Shown here: in pieces, positions 45,157 through 52,576 of the stretch
Position numbering within the stretch: the first letter of the stretch is position 1
Layout of the letters: the number at the start of each line of letters is the position of its first letter
Source: Sphingomonas sanxanigenens
Lineage (GTDB): Bacteria; Pseudomonadota; Alphaproteobacteria; Sphingomonadales; Sphingomonadaceae
Direction of reading: 5' to 3'
DNA: 64,000 bases
NCBI GenBank assembly: GCA_003240855.1
Contig: QFNN01000001.1
Coordinates: 83,070-147,069 of the forward strand
Notes under the pieces: model-generated
What the model was told of the DNA's origin: nothing
Seen by the model: only the letters and a program-made list of their open reading frames with translations
Database searches by the model: none
Program-made: the position numbers and the translations under genes

Positions 45157-45609
45157 TCAGCGCCTTGCGGCGAAGAAAGCGCGCAGAAGCGACGCCGATT
45201 CAGCCTCGCCCATGCCGGAATAGACCTCCGGCCGGTGGTGGCAGGTGGGCTGGGCGAAGATGCGCCCGCCATATTCGACCCCCCCGCCCTTGGGATCGGG
45301 CGCGCCGTAATAGAGGCGTGCGATGCGGGCATGGGCGATCGCCCCCGCGCACATCGCGCAGGGTTCGAGCGTGACATGGAGATCGCAACCGCCCAGCCGC
45401 TCGGCGCCCAGCTTTTCCGCCGCGGCGCGGATCGCGATCATCTCGGCGTGCGCGGTCGGATCATTCAGGCGGCGTGTCGCGTTGGCGGCGGCGGCGACGA
45501 TCGCGCCATCCTGCACGATCACTGCGCCGACCGGCACTTCGCCCGCCGCAGCCGCCTCGGCGGCAAGGTCGAGCGCGAGGCGCATGGGGTCGGGCAGCGG
45601 AAAGGCCAT
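45157..45609 (-). CDS. tadA: tRNA-specific adenosine deaminase
   Basis: A 150-aa zinc enzyme deaminating adenosine-34 of tRNA-Arg to inosine. The zinc and catalytic motif is PTAHAEMIAIRAA (HAE) and the cysteine pair is LEPCAMCAGAI; ARLYYGAPDPKGG is the conserved following segment. The start MAFPLPDPM gives the usual length. Confidence 0.94.
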   Translation of the reverse strand: MAFPLPDPMRLALDLAAEAAAAGEVPVGAVIVQDGAIVAAAANATRRLNDPTAHAEMIAIRAAAEKLGAERLGGCDLHVTLEPCAMCAGAIAHARIARLYYGAPDPKGGGVEYGGRIFAQPTCHHRPEVYSGMGEAESASLLRAFFAARR

Positions 45610-45790
45610 GGCTGCGGGGTGGCGGCTTCCGCGTGCGGCGTCAATCGGCGGACTTGCAAGCGCGCGCAAAGGCACGATTATCGTCGGCGCGCGTTGGACG
45701 GCCTCAAACCACCTGGTCCACTGCGTGGATTCGGCGTCGCGCCTGGTCCGGCCTGGCGGATCGGGTTCAAGAGATCGGGAGCGTAAACGG

Positions 45791-47086
45791 ATGGGTGACG
45801 GCGAGACGGCGATCGACAGCGGCGTCATCCTCAGGTCCGATCCCAAGCGCACTGTGATCCGCCCCTTCGAGCCGGGCGACCCGCCGGGCTTCGGCGTCGA
45901 AGGGCGGCCGCGCGCGCAGCGGATAGCCGACCGCATCCTCGAACTCGACGCCGATGCGCTCCATGCCGAACTGAAGGCGATGACCGATGCGCTCGCCCCG
46001 CGCCACCGCGACCTGGAGGCGATCCTGATGCGCCGGTTCGGGGAAGTGAACGGCCTCGTCATCGACCGCTGCCTCGTCCCGCGCGAGCAGGCGCTGTTGA
46101 TCGGCGCCTATTTCAGCGAGGAATATTCGTACGAGGCGGCGGCGCTGTTCAACCCCAGCATCGTCCTTCACCCCGATCAGAGCGGCCTCGGCGCAGGCGC
46201 GCTGCGCTTCATCATGTCGCTGCGCGGGATCGGCGAGGGGCATGTCTCCTCAGTCACCTTCCGCACCGGCATATGGGAGGCCGACGGCACGGTCATGGTC
46301 GATCCGCCCAGCCGCTATTCGGTCGCGCCGCGCATCACCCGCGAGGACGGCGACACCATACGCCTCGGCTGCGCTGGGAGCCTGGACATATCCGAAACGG
46401 TGATCTTTCCGCTCACCCCGGCGCAGCGCCAGGGGATCGAGGATGTCCGCCTCGTCCGCTTCCTGGACGACGATGATGCGACGCCGCGCTATTTCGGCAC
46501 CTATACCGCCTATAGCGGATCGACGACGCGGCAGGAGATGCTCGACACCGACGATTTCTCGAGCTTCGGGATGCGGCCGGTGACCGGGCCGATCGCATCG
46601 GGCAAGGGGCTGGCGATCTTCCCGCGCCTGATCGGGGGGCGTTACGCCGCGCTCGCCCGGCACGACAATGAGAATATCTGGCTGCTCACCTCCCGCGATC
46701 TCTATGCGTGGGAAGGCGGCGGCCGGCTGCTGACCCCGCGCTGGCCTTGGGAGTTCGTGCAGATGGGCAATTGCGGATCGCCGATCGAGATCGACGAAGG
46801 CTGGCTGGTCGTCACCCATGGCGTCGGGATGGTCCGCAACTATTGCATCGGCGCCTGCCTGCTCGACCGCGACGATCCCTCGCGCGTGCTGGCGCGGACC
46901 GAGGCGCCGATCCTGCGCCCGGGCGAAGGCGATCGCGACGGCTATGTTCCCAATGTCGTCTATAGCTGCGGCGCGATCGCCAGGGAGCGGTCGCTGCTGC
47001 TGCCCTATGGCGTCGCCGACAGCTATGCGACTTTCGCGACTGTCGATATCGACCGCCTGCTGAAAGCGATGAAAACGGTTTCATAA
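45791..47086 (+). CDS. GH130 family glycoside phosphorylase/glycosidase
   Basis: A 431-aa cytosolic enzyme with five-bladed-propeller features of family GH130 (mannosyl-glycoside phosphorylases and related hydrolases). Visible segments: ALFNPSIVLHPDQSGLGAGALRFIMSLRGIGEGHVSSVTFRTG, which carries the usual substrate-site aspartate region, then YFGTYTAYSGSTT, LIGGRYAALARHDNENIWLL and WEFVQMGNCGSPIEIDEGWLVVTHGVG. Ribosome site GGGAG. It stands alone; no oligomannan transport genes are nearby. Whether it is a phosphorylase or hydrolase cannot be told from the sequence alone. Confidence 0.8.
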   Translation: MGDGETAIDSGVILRSDPKRTVIRPFEPGDPPGFGVEGRPRAQRIADRILELDADALHAELKAMTDALAPRHRDLEAILMRRFGEVNGLVIDRCLVPREQALLIGAYFSEEYSYEAAALFNPSIVLHPDQSGLGAGALRFIMSLRGIGEGHVSSVTFRTGIWEADGTVMVDPPSRYSVAPRITREDGDTIRLGCAGSLDISETVIFPLTPAQRQGIEDVRLVRFLDDDDATPRYFGTYTAYSGSTTRQEMLDTDDFSSFGMRPVTGPIASGKGLAIFPRLIGGRYAALARHDNENIWLLTSRDLYAWEGGGRLLTPRWPWEFVQMGNCGSPIEIDEGWLVVTHGVGMVRNYCIGACLLDRDDPSRVLARTEAPILRPGEGDRDGYVPNVVYSCGAIARERSLLLPYGVADSYATFATVDIDRLLKAMKTVS

Positions 47087-47154
47087 GACCTTGAAGCCTA
47101 TGGGGCCACGCGCCTATCTGGGCGCTGTCGTACCGCAGCGTCGGGAATCCCGCC

Positions 47155-48345
47155 ATGTCAGCTTCCGCGAGCCGCCACCCCGGCCTCGTCATGTTCGCGC
47201 TCGCAACGGGCGGCTTCGCGATCGGCACTGCCGAATTCGCGGCGATGAGCCTGCTTCCCTATTTTTCGGCCGGGCTTCACATCGACGCGCCGACCGCCGG
47301 CCATGTGATCAGCGCCTATGCGCTGGGCGTGGTGACGGGCGCGCCGGTGATCGCGGTGCTGGCCGCGCGCGTGGCGCGGCGGACCCTGCTCATCGGCCTG
47401 ATGATCTTTTACGCCGTCGCCAATCTGCTGAGCGGGCTTGCCACCGATTATCACATGATGCTGCTTTTCCGCTTCCTGAGCGGCCTGCCGCACGGCGCCT
47501 ATTTCGGCGTCGCGGCGCTCGTCGCGGCGTCGCTGGCGCCTGCGAACAGGCGCGCACAGGCCGTGGCGCGGGTGATGTCGGGCCTGACGGTCGCGACGAT
47601 TCTCGGCGTGCCGGCGGCAAGCTGGGTCGGCTTCGCGATCGGCTGGCGCTGGGGCTTCGTGATCGTCGCTGCGCTGGCGACGCTGACCGCTTTGCTCGTC
47701 TGGCTCTATGCGCCGCACGATCACCCCGCCCAGGGCGCGAGCCCGCTGCGCGAACTGGGCGCGCTCGGCAACCGGCAGGTCTGGCTGACGCTCGCCACCG
47801 GCGCGATCGGCTTCGGCGGGCTGTTCGCCGTCTATACCTATGTCGCCTCGACGATGATCGAGGTGACGCATGTCTCGGAAGCGCTGGCGCCGCTCGTCCT
47901 CGCCATTTTCGGCGTCGGATTGACGCTGGGCAATCTCGGCGCAGCCTGGGCGGCCGATCGCGCGCTGATGCCGACTGCGGCAGGCATGTTCCTGTGGAGC
48001 GCGATCTCGCTGGCGCTTTTCCCCTTCGCCGCCCCGCATCTGTGGAGCCTGTGCATCGTCGTTTTCCTGATCGGGATCGGCGGTGGCGTGGGCACCGTGC
48101 TTCAGACGCGGCTGATGGACGTGGCGGGCGATGCGCAGACGCTGGCGGCAGCGCTGCACCACAGCGCTTTCAACCTCGCCAATGCGATCGGCCCCTGGCT
48201 GGGCGGGCTGGCGATCGCCGCCGGCTATGGCTGGACCTCGACGGGCTGGGTCGGCAGCCTGCTGGCGCTGGGCGGTCTCGCCATCCTCGGCATAGCGGCG
48301 CTTGATGCGCGGCGCGGCGTGGGCACGGCCGCGCCGGCCTGCTGA
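47155..48345 (+). CDS. MFS transporter, DHA1 (drug/sugar efflux) type
   Basis: A 396-aa protein with 12 predicted helices. The N-terminal stretch FALATGGFAIGTAEFAAMSLLPYFSAGL and RFLSGLPHGAYFGVAALVAASLAPANRRAQAVARVMSGLTVATILG match DHA1-family exporters such as AraJ. It ends 4 bp before the convergent DoxX gene. Substrate unknown. Confidence 0.85.
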   Translation: MSASASRHPGLVMFALATGGFAIGTAEFAAMSLLPYFSAGLHIDAPTAGHVISAYALGVVTGAPVIAVLAARVARRTLLIGLMIFYAVANLLSGLATDYHMMLLFRFLSGLPHGAYFGVAALVAASLAPANRRAQAVARVMSGLTVATILGVPAASWVGFAIGWRWGFVIVAALATLTALLVWLYAPHDHPAQGASPLRELGALGNRQVWLTLATGAIGFGGLFAVYTYVASTMIEVTHVSEALAPLVLAIFGVGLTLGNLGAAWAADRALMPTAAGMFLWSAISLALFPFAAPHLWSLCIVVFLIGIGGGVGTVLQTRLMDVAGDAQTLAAALHHSAFNLANAIGPWLGGLAIAAGYGWTSTGWVGSLLALGGLAILGIAALDARRGVGTAAPAC

Positions 48346-48349
48346 CCGG

Positions 48350-48796
48350 TCAGACGATCAGCCGCCGCCTGAACAGCGTATCGAGCGAAATAGCGCCGCC
48401 GCCCCGCGCGATGAGCGGAAGCAGCAGCCCGGCCCAACTGAGATGCGTCGGCCAGGCGTCGGGATAGACGAAGATCTCGATCACCGCCGTCATGCCGAGC
48501 AACGCCAGCGCCGCCGGGCGCGTGGTGAGGCCGAGGACGAGCAAGATCGGGAAGAGATGTTCCGAATAGGCCGCGACATGCGCAGCCAGATCGGGCGGCA
48601 TGAAGGGCAACGCATAATCGGTGCGGAACAGCTCGTAGGTGCTGTCGGTGATAGTCAGCAGACCTTCGACCTTGGTTCGCCCCGACATGAAAAAGACGGC
48701 CGCAATGCCGAAGCGCGCGACCAGAAGCAGCAAGGCGGGCGGCAGCAGTCGCTGTGCAAGCGCCGCCGCGCGCAGATAGGAATTGGCCATGCTCAT
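48350..48796 (-). CDS. DoxX family membrane protein, bufferin-locus associated
   Basis: A 148-aa inner-membrane protein with four predicted helices ([36 protein letters not shown] and others), typical of DoxX/DUF417-type proteins. It lies 29 bp after bufA1 on the same strand. DoxX genes commonly accompany bufferin precursors, where a role in redox handling or export-associated maturation has been suggested but not established. The start may be 48796 or 48790. Confidence 0.82.
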   Translation of the reverse strand: MSMANSYLRAAALAQRLLPPALLLLVARFGIAAVFFMSGRTKVEGLLTITDSTYELFRTDYALPFMPPDLAAHVAAYSEHLFPILLVLGLTTRPAALALLGMTAVIEIFVYPDAWPTHLSWAGLLLPLIARGGGAISLDTLFRRRLIV

Positions 48797-48825
48797 GCTC
48801 TTGCCCCTTCCGGCCGCGCGATCGG

Positions 48826-49101
48826 TCAAGACGCCTTGGGCGTCAGCGAGCCATAGCCCTTGGGGGTCTTGGTCTTGGTGCAGGCGCCGGCGGGGACGAG
48901 CTTCCACGCATCGCCCTGATAATTGACCTTCGAGGTGCCGGCGCAGCTCGTGCCCGCTCCGGCCTTGCAGTCATTCTTGCCGGCCAGCGCGACGCCGTAG
49001 CATTTCTCCATCGGCTTCTGCCCGCCGGCGGCGTTGGCCGCGCCCGCGCCTGCGATGGCGACGGTCAGCGCCGCCGCGACGATGGTCGTCATATTCGTCA
49101 T
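48826..49101 (-). CDS. bufA1: BufA1-type bufferin precursor (DUF2282)
   Basis: A 91-aa RiPP precursor. Signal peptide of about 24 residues ends ANA-AGGQ. The mature part has four cysteines in the DUF2282 pattern: [17 protein letters not shown], then TSCAGTS and PAGAC. Cysteines in EKCYG..KNDC are the sites at which the family's MNIO enzyme builds modified thiol heterocycles, forming a periplasmic metal-binding peptide. Strong GGAGAGAG ribosome site. It is preceded by a GTAACC-N16-CGAA promoter at 49225-49250 and an untranslated leader of about 115 bp. The modification sites are predicted from the family; none is shown by this sequence. Confidence 0.88.
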   Translation of the reverse strand: MTNMTTIVAAALTVAIAGAGAANAAGGQKPMEKCYGVALAGKNDCKAGAGTSCAGTSKVNYQGDAWKLVPAGACTKTKTPKGYGSLTPKAS

Positions 49102-49224
49102 GTCTCTCTCCGTAATTGCGATGGGATCGAAATCCGCGCCCGTTATGCGGCCGGCCATGTGGGGGACGGGCCGGCCGCAAGGTGACCGGCGGAGGGCGCA
49201 GGGAAGCCTGGTCACGGCAGGCAG

Positions 49225-49250
49225 TTCGTGACCGACGCCGTATCGGTTAC
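49225..49250 (-). promoter_or_regulatory. SigF-type promoter upstream of bufA1
   Basis: Read on the minus strand: GTAACC (49245-49250), 16 bp, then CGAA (49225-49228). The same architecture and spacing occurs at 49309 and 50540 in front of the other genes of the locus. A divergent sigma gene lies on the other side. Confidence 0.8.
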
Positions 49251-49308
49251 GGCCGACAGGATTTTTGTCGCGCCTCCGAAAAAATCGCATGCCCCCGCAA
49301 TTTCGGCT

Positions 49309-49334
49309 GTAACCTCTCGCGCGACCCGCGCGAA
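49309..49334 (+). promoter_or_regulatory. SigF-type promoter upstream of the sigma factor gene
   Basis: GTAACC (49309-49314), 16 bp, CGAA (49331-49334). It precedes the ECF sigma gene start by about 20 bp and implies autoregulation. Confidence 0.8.
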
Positions 49335-49353
49335 AAGCGCTTCGGGAGTGCGC

Positions 49354-49893
49354 ATGCGAGCAGGCGAGGAACAATTGCGGGCATGGATGGTGAGCGGGCT
49401 CGACGGCGACGCCGCGGCGCACGCGGCCCTGCTGCGCGCGCTCGTCCCCATGCTGCGCGCTTTCTACCGCCGCCGCGTCGGCAGTGGCGACCATGATGTC
49501 GAGGATCTGGTGCAGGAGACTTTGATCGCGGTGCACACGCGCCGCGCCACATATGATCGGGATCGCATGTTCAGCGCCTGGCTGTTCGCCATCGCTCGCT
49601 ACAAGATGATCGATCATTTCCGTCGCATGCGTCACATGGTCGATGTCGAGGACGTGCAGGAAATGCTGGTCGCCGAAGGTTTCGAGGAGGCCAGCAATGC
49701 GCGGATGGACGTCGACCGGCTGCTGGACGCGCTGCCGCCCAAGCAGGCGCGCGCGATCCGCGCGACGCGCATCGAGGGGCTGAGCGTCGCCGAGGCGGCC
49801 GAAGGCGCCGGCATTGGCGAATCGGACCTGAAGGTTTCCGTCCATCGCGGGCTGAAACGCCTCGCCCAGCGGATCGTGGGGGACGGTCGATGA
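49354..49893 (+). CDS. sigF: ECF RNA polymerase sigma factor (SigF-like)
   Basis: A 179-aa ECF sigma factor. Region 2: [21 protein letters not shown], then [36 protein letters not shown]. Region 4: [48 protein letters not shown], a helix-turn-helix reading the -35 element. Start ATG at 49354 has a GGGAG site; upstream frame extension has no promoter support. Its stop overlaps the anti-sigma gene start (ATGA). The nearby GTAACC-N16-CGAA promoters match the motif known for Caulobacter SigF, on which the name rests. Confidence 0.9.
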   Translation: MRAGEEQLRAWMVSGLDGDAAAHAALLRALVPMLRAFYRRRVGSGDHDVEDLVQETLIAVHTRRATYDRDRMFSAWLFAIARYKMIDHFRRMRHMVDVEDVQEMLVAEGFEEASNARMDVDRLLDALPPKQARAIRATRIEGLSVAEAAEGAGIGESDLKVSVHRGLKRLAQRIVGDGR

Positions 49894-50531
49894 ACACCGA
49901 CATGCTGATCGATCAGCTCGCCACCGATGTGAAGCCCGTGCCGCGCCATAGCGTCATCCGGCGGATCGGCCTCGGCGTCGCCGCCGGGGCGATCGTCACC
50001 ATCGGGCTTGTCGGCCTGTGGCTGGGCTTCCGCGCGGATCTGATGCAGGCGATGCATGGTTTCCATTTCTGGATGAAATGGAGCTACACCGTATCGCTGT
50101 TCATCGGATCGCTGATCGCGACCGCGCGGCTCGCCCGCCCCGATGCCCAGCCGCTCCGCTGGCTATGGCTGCTCGCCATCCCCGTCCTGCTGCTCGCCGC
50201 CGTCACCGCGATCGAGATGATGCACGCGCCACCGGCCGACTGGCTGAAGATGTGGCTGGGGCATAGCTGGAAGCGCTGCCCCTGGATCGTGCTGATGCTC
50301 GCCGCGCCGATCTTCATCGGGCTGCTCTGGTCGTTCCGGCGGATGGCGCCGACCAAGCTGCGCGCGGCGGGCGCGGCGGCGGGCATGGCCGCCGGGGCGT
50401 GCGCCGCGACGCTTTACTGCATGCACTGCCCAGAGGTTTCGGCGCTGTTCGTGCTGACCTGGTATTCGCTGGGCATAGTGCTGGCCGCAGCGATCGGCGC
50501 GCTGATCGGTCCGCGTTTCCTGCGCTGGTGA
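49890..50531 (+). CDS. nrsF: NrsF/DUF1109 membrane anti-sigma factor
   Basis: A 213-aa protein with about six transmembrane helices and a short cytoplasmic N-terminus ([17 protein letters not shown]), matching the DUF1109/NrsF family that sequesters SigF. Cysteines at about residues 130 (KRCPW) and 180 (MHCPE), with others at 171 and 177, fall near the conserved pair of the family, at which metal or oxidant sensing is proposed. It overlaps the sigma gene by 4 bp, fitting stoichiometric co-production. Whether these cysteines sense copper or oxidation is an inference. Confidence 0.88.
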   Translation: MNTDMLIDQLATDVKPVPRHSVIRRIGLGVAAGAIVTIGLVGLWLGFRADLMQAMHGFHFWMKWSYTVSLFIGSLIATARLARPDAQPLRWLWLLAIPVLLLAAVTAIEMMHAPPADWLKMWLGHSWKRCPWIVLMLAAPIFIGLLWSFRRMAPTKLRAAGAAAGMAAGACAATLYCMHCPEVSALFVLTWYSLGIVLAAAIGALIGPRFLRW

Positions 50532-50539
50532 ATTATGCT

Positions 50540-50565
50540 GTAACCGGCCGCCGCGACGGGCCGAA
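50540..50565 (+). promoter_or_regulatory. SigF-type promoter upstream of bufA2-bufB-bufC
   Basis: GTAACC (50540-50545), 16 bp, CGAA (50562-50565), starting 8 bp after the nrsF stop and about 45 bp before the bufA2 start. It implies a separate SigF-driven transcript for the modification operon. Confidence 0.82.
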
Positions 50566-50607
50566 CCAGCAAGCGCCATTACGGCAGAATCTTTTCGGGA
50601 GAATGAA

Positions 50608-50880
50608 ATGATCAACATCAAGTCCGGCGCCAGCGTCGCCGCCTCCGCCGCGCTTCTCGCCATCGCCGGCCTTTCGGCCGCTGCGCCCGCCAATGCCTCG
50701 TCGCACGAAGGCGCGGCCGGCAAGGTCCATTGCTATGGCGTCAACACCTGCAAGGGCACGTCCGACTGCAAGACCGCGAAGAACGAATGCAAGGGCCAGA
50801 ATAGCTGCAAGGGCGAAGGCTTCAAGGAAATGTCGGCCAAGCAGTGCACCGCCGCCGGCGGCAGCCTGACCGAGAAGTAA
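50608..50880 (+). CDS. bufA2: BufA2-type bufferin precursor, Cys-rich
   Basis: A 90-aa RiPP precursor. Signal peptide of about 30 residues ends PANA-SSHE. The mature part has six cysteines: VHCYGVNTCKGTSDCKTAK, then NECKGQNSCKGEGF and KQCTAAGG, which match the BufA2 family pattern. CYG- and CKG-type units are the predicted modification sites of the MNIO enzyme. A GGGAGA ribosome site precedes the ATG, and a dedicated promoter lies at 50540. The downstream genes bufB and bufC are the modification enzyme and its partner. The product would act as a periplasmic copper-binding peptide if the family model holds. Confidence 0.88.
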   Translation: MINIKSGASVAASAALLAIAGLSAAAPANASSHEGAAGKVHCYGVNTCKGTSDCKTAKNECKGQNSCKGEGFKEMSAKQCTAAGGSLTEK

Positions 50881-50937
50881 GCGACGGCGCGCCCGGCCGC
50901 CGCCAAGGCGACCGGGCCGCCTTACCGGAGACGCGCC

Positions 50938-51780
50938 ATGACCGTCCCGCGCCTTGCGGACCATCATTTCGGGCTGGGGCTGCGCAAGCAACATTATGCC
51001 GATTTCCTCGACGGCGACGCGCCTGTCGACTTTGTCGAGGTGATTTCGGAGAACTTCATGGTTCCCGGCGGGCGGCCGCGCGACATCGTGCGCCGCGTCC
51101 GCGAGAAGCATCCGGTCGCACTCCACGGCGTGTCGATGTCGATCGGATCGGCCGATGGCCTCGACGCCGATTATCTGAAGCGGTTGCGCGCGCTGATCGA
51201 CGAGATCGATCCGCTCTTCGTTTCGGACCATCTGAGCTGGTCGCGGATCGACGGCTTCAATTCGCACGATCTGCTGCCCCTGCCTTATACTGACGAGGCG
51301 CTCGCCGTCGTGTGCGCCAATATCCGCCGCGCGCAGGATGTGCTGGGGCGCACGATGCTGATCGAGAATCCGTCGAGCTATATCGCCTTTCCCGGTGCGC
51401 CGATGACCGAATGGCAGTTCATCGAGGCGATGTGCGCCGAGACCGGCTGCCACCTCCTGCTCGACGTCAACAATGTGTTCGTCGGCGCCAGCAATCATGG
51501 CTTTGACGCGCTTGCATGGCTGGATGGAATCCCCGCCGATCGCGTGCGCCAGATCCACCTCGCCGGCCATTCGCAGGGGCGCGACATGCTGATCGACACG
51601 CATGACCGCCCCGTGCCCGCATCGGTCTGGGATCTTTACGCCCATGCCGTCGCGCTGACCGGCCCCGTCGCCACGATGATCGAGCGCGACGACGACATCC
51701 CGCCGCTCGCCGATCTGCTCGCCGAACTGGATTGCGCGCGCGCGATCGCCGGCGGCGTGCGGGCCTGCGCCGCGGCATGA
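50938..51780 (+). CDS. bufB: BufB, DUF692 multinuclear non-heme iron oxidase (MNIO)
   Basis: A 280-aa enzyme of the DUF692/MbnB family with a TIM-barrel fold. Predicted iron ligands are visible: H63 in LHGVSMSIG, D97-H98 in VSDHLSW, E143 in LIENPSSY, D176-N178 in DVNNVF, H207 and H211 in IHLAGHSQG, D220-H222 in IDTHDRP and E249 in MIERDDDIP. Family members convert cysteine residues of a peptide into modified thiol-bearing heterocycles using iron and oxygen. It overlaps the bufC start by 4 bp. Its own start follows bufA2 by 57 bp, so it belongs to the same transcript. Precursors in the locus are BufA2 directly and possibly BufA1. Confidence 0.93.
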   Translation: MTVPRLADHHFGLGLRKQHYADFLDGDAPVDFVEVISENFMVPGGRPRDIVRRVREKHPVALHGVSMSIGSADGLDADYLKRLRALIDEIDPLFVSDHLSWSRIDGFNSHDLLPLPYTDEALAVVCANIRRAQDVLGRTMLIENPSSYIAFPGAPMTEWQFIEAMCAETGCHLLLDVNNVFVGASNHGFDALAWLDGIPADRVRQIHLAGHSQGRDMLIDTHDRPVPASVWDLYAHAVALTGPVATMIERDDDIPPLADLLAELDCARAIAGGVRACAAA

Positions 51781-52523
51781 GCCTGATCGCCCTGCAGCGC
51801 GATTTTCGCGCCTGGCTCGACACCGCGTCCGACGAGGCTGCGGCGCGGATGGGACCGCAGGCGGCGGCCGGGCTGCTCGTCTATCAGAATAATTATCGCG
51901 CTGCGCTGATGGCCTGCCTCGCCGATACGTTCGAGCGGGTGCGCGCCTGGATCGGCGAGGATGCGTTCGAGGCGGCGGCGATCGCGCATATCCGCACTCA
52001 CCCGCCCCACGCCTGGACGCTCGACGCCTATGCCGAAGGCTTCCCCGACAGCATCGCCGCGCTCTGGCCCCACGACCCCGAAGTCGGCGAACTGGCGTGG
52101 ATCGACGGCGCGCTGGCCGAGGCTTTCGTCGCCCCCGACGCCGATCCGGTTGCAATGGCCGATCTCGGCGCAATCGACTGGGACAATGCCGTGCTGCGCT
52201 TCAGCCCCTCGATCGCGCTGGCCCCCGCGGCCAGCAACGCCGCCGCCATCTGGTCGGCGCTGTCGGCGGGAGAGACGCCGCCCGCCGCCGCCCGCCTGCC
52301 GATCCCCGGCGCGACCATGGTCTGGCGACAGGACGGCATGTCCTGCTTCCGCAGCATCGAGACGGTCGAGCGGCTGGCGATCGATCATGCGATGAGCGGC
52401 GCGAGCTTCGGCGCGCTCTGTGCGATGCTGGTCGACAGCCTCGGCGAAGCCGAAGGGGCGGCGCAGGCTGGCGCGCTGCTCGGCCAGTGGCTGCGCGACG
52501 GCCTGATCGTGGGCGTGAACTGA
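51777..52523 (+). CDS. bufC: BufC, DUF2063 partner protein
   Basis: A 248-aa protein of the DUF2063 family, the obligatory partner of DUF692 enzymes in bufferin and related loci. Signature LVYQNNYRAALMACLADTFERVRAWIGEDAFEAAAIAHI occupies the N-terminal third; the C-terminal domain (from about residue 155) contributes precursor recognition in characterised relatives. It ends at a 15-bp hairpin. Its start overlaps bufB by 4 bp. Confidence 0.9.
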   Translation: MSLIALQRDFRAWLDTASDEAAARMGPQAAAGLLVYQNNYRAALMACLADTFERVRAWIGEDAFEAAAIAHIRTHPPHAWTLDAYAEGFPDSIAALWPHDPEVGELAWIDGALAEAFVAPDADPVAMADLGAIDWDNAVLRFSPSIALAPAASNAAAIWSALSAGETPPAAARLPIPGATMVWRQDGMSCFRSIETVERLAIDHAMSGASFGALCAMLVDSLGEAEGAAQAGALLGQWLRDGLIVGVN

Positions 52524-52527
52524 GAGT

Positions 52528-52561
52528 CGTTTGGACATGCGCTGTCGCGCATGTCCAAACG
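52528..52561. terminator. Hairpin at the end of the buf operon
   Basis: CGTTTGGACATGCGC (52528-52542) pairs perfectly with GCGCATGTCCAAACG (52547-52561) across TGTC, a 15-bp stem. It lies between bufC and the convergent S9 peptidase gene, ending both transcripts. No T-run is visible. Confidence 0.75.
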
Positions 52562-52576
52562 GCCTCTAAAACGCCC

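Noticed and set aside
48350..52523. Methanobactin biosynthesis as an alternative to bufferin
   Set aside because: There is no short MbnA-type leader, no MbnC/MbnN pair; precursors carry Sec signal peptides and match DUF2282 and BufA2 patterns, with DUF2063 partner and SigF/NrsF.
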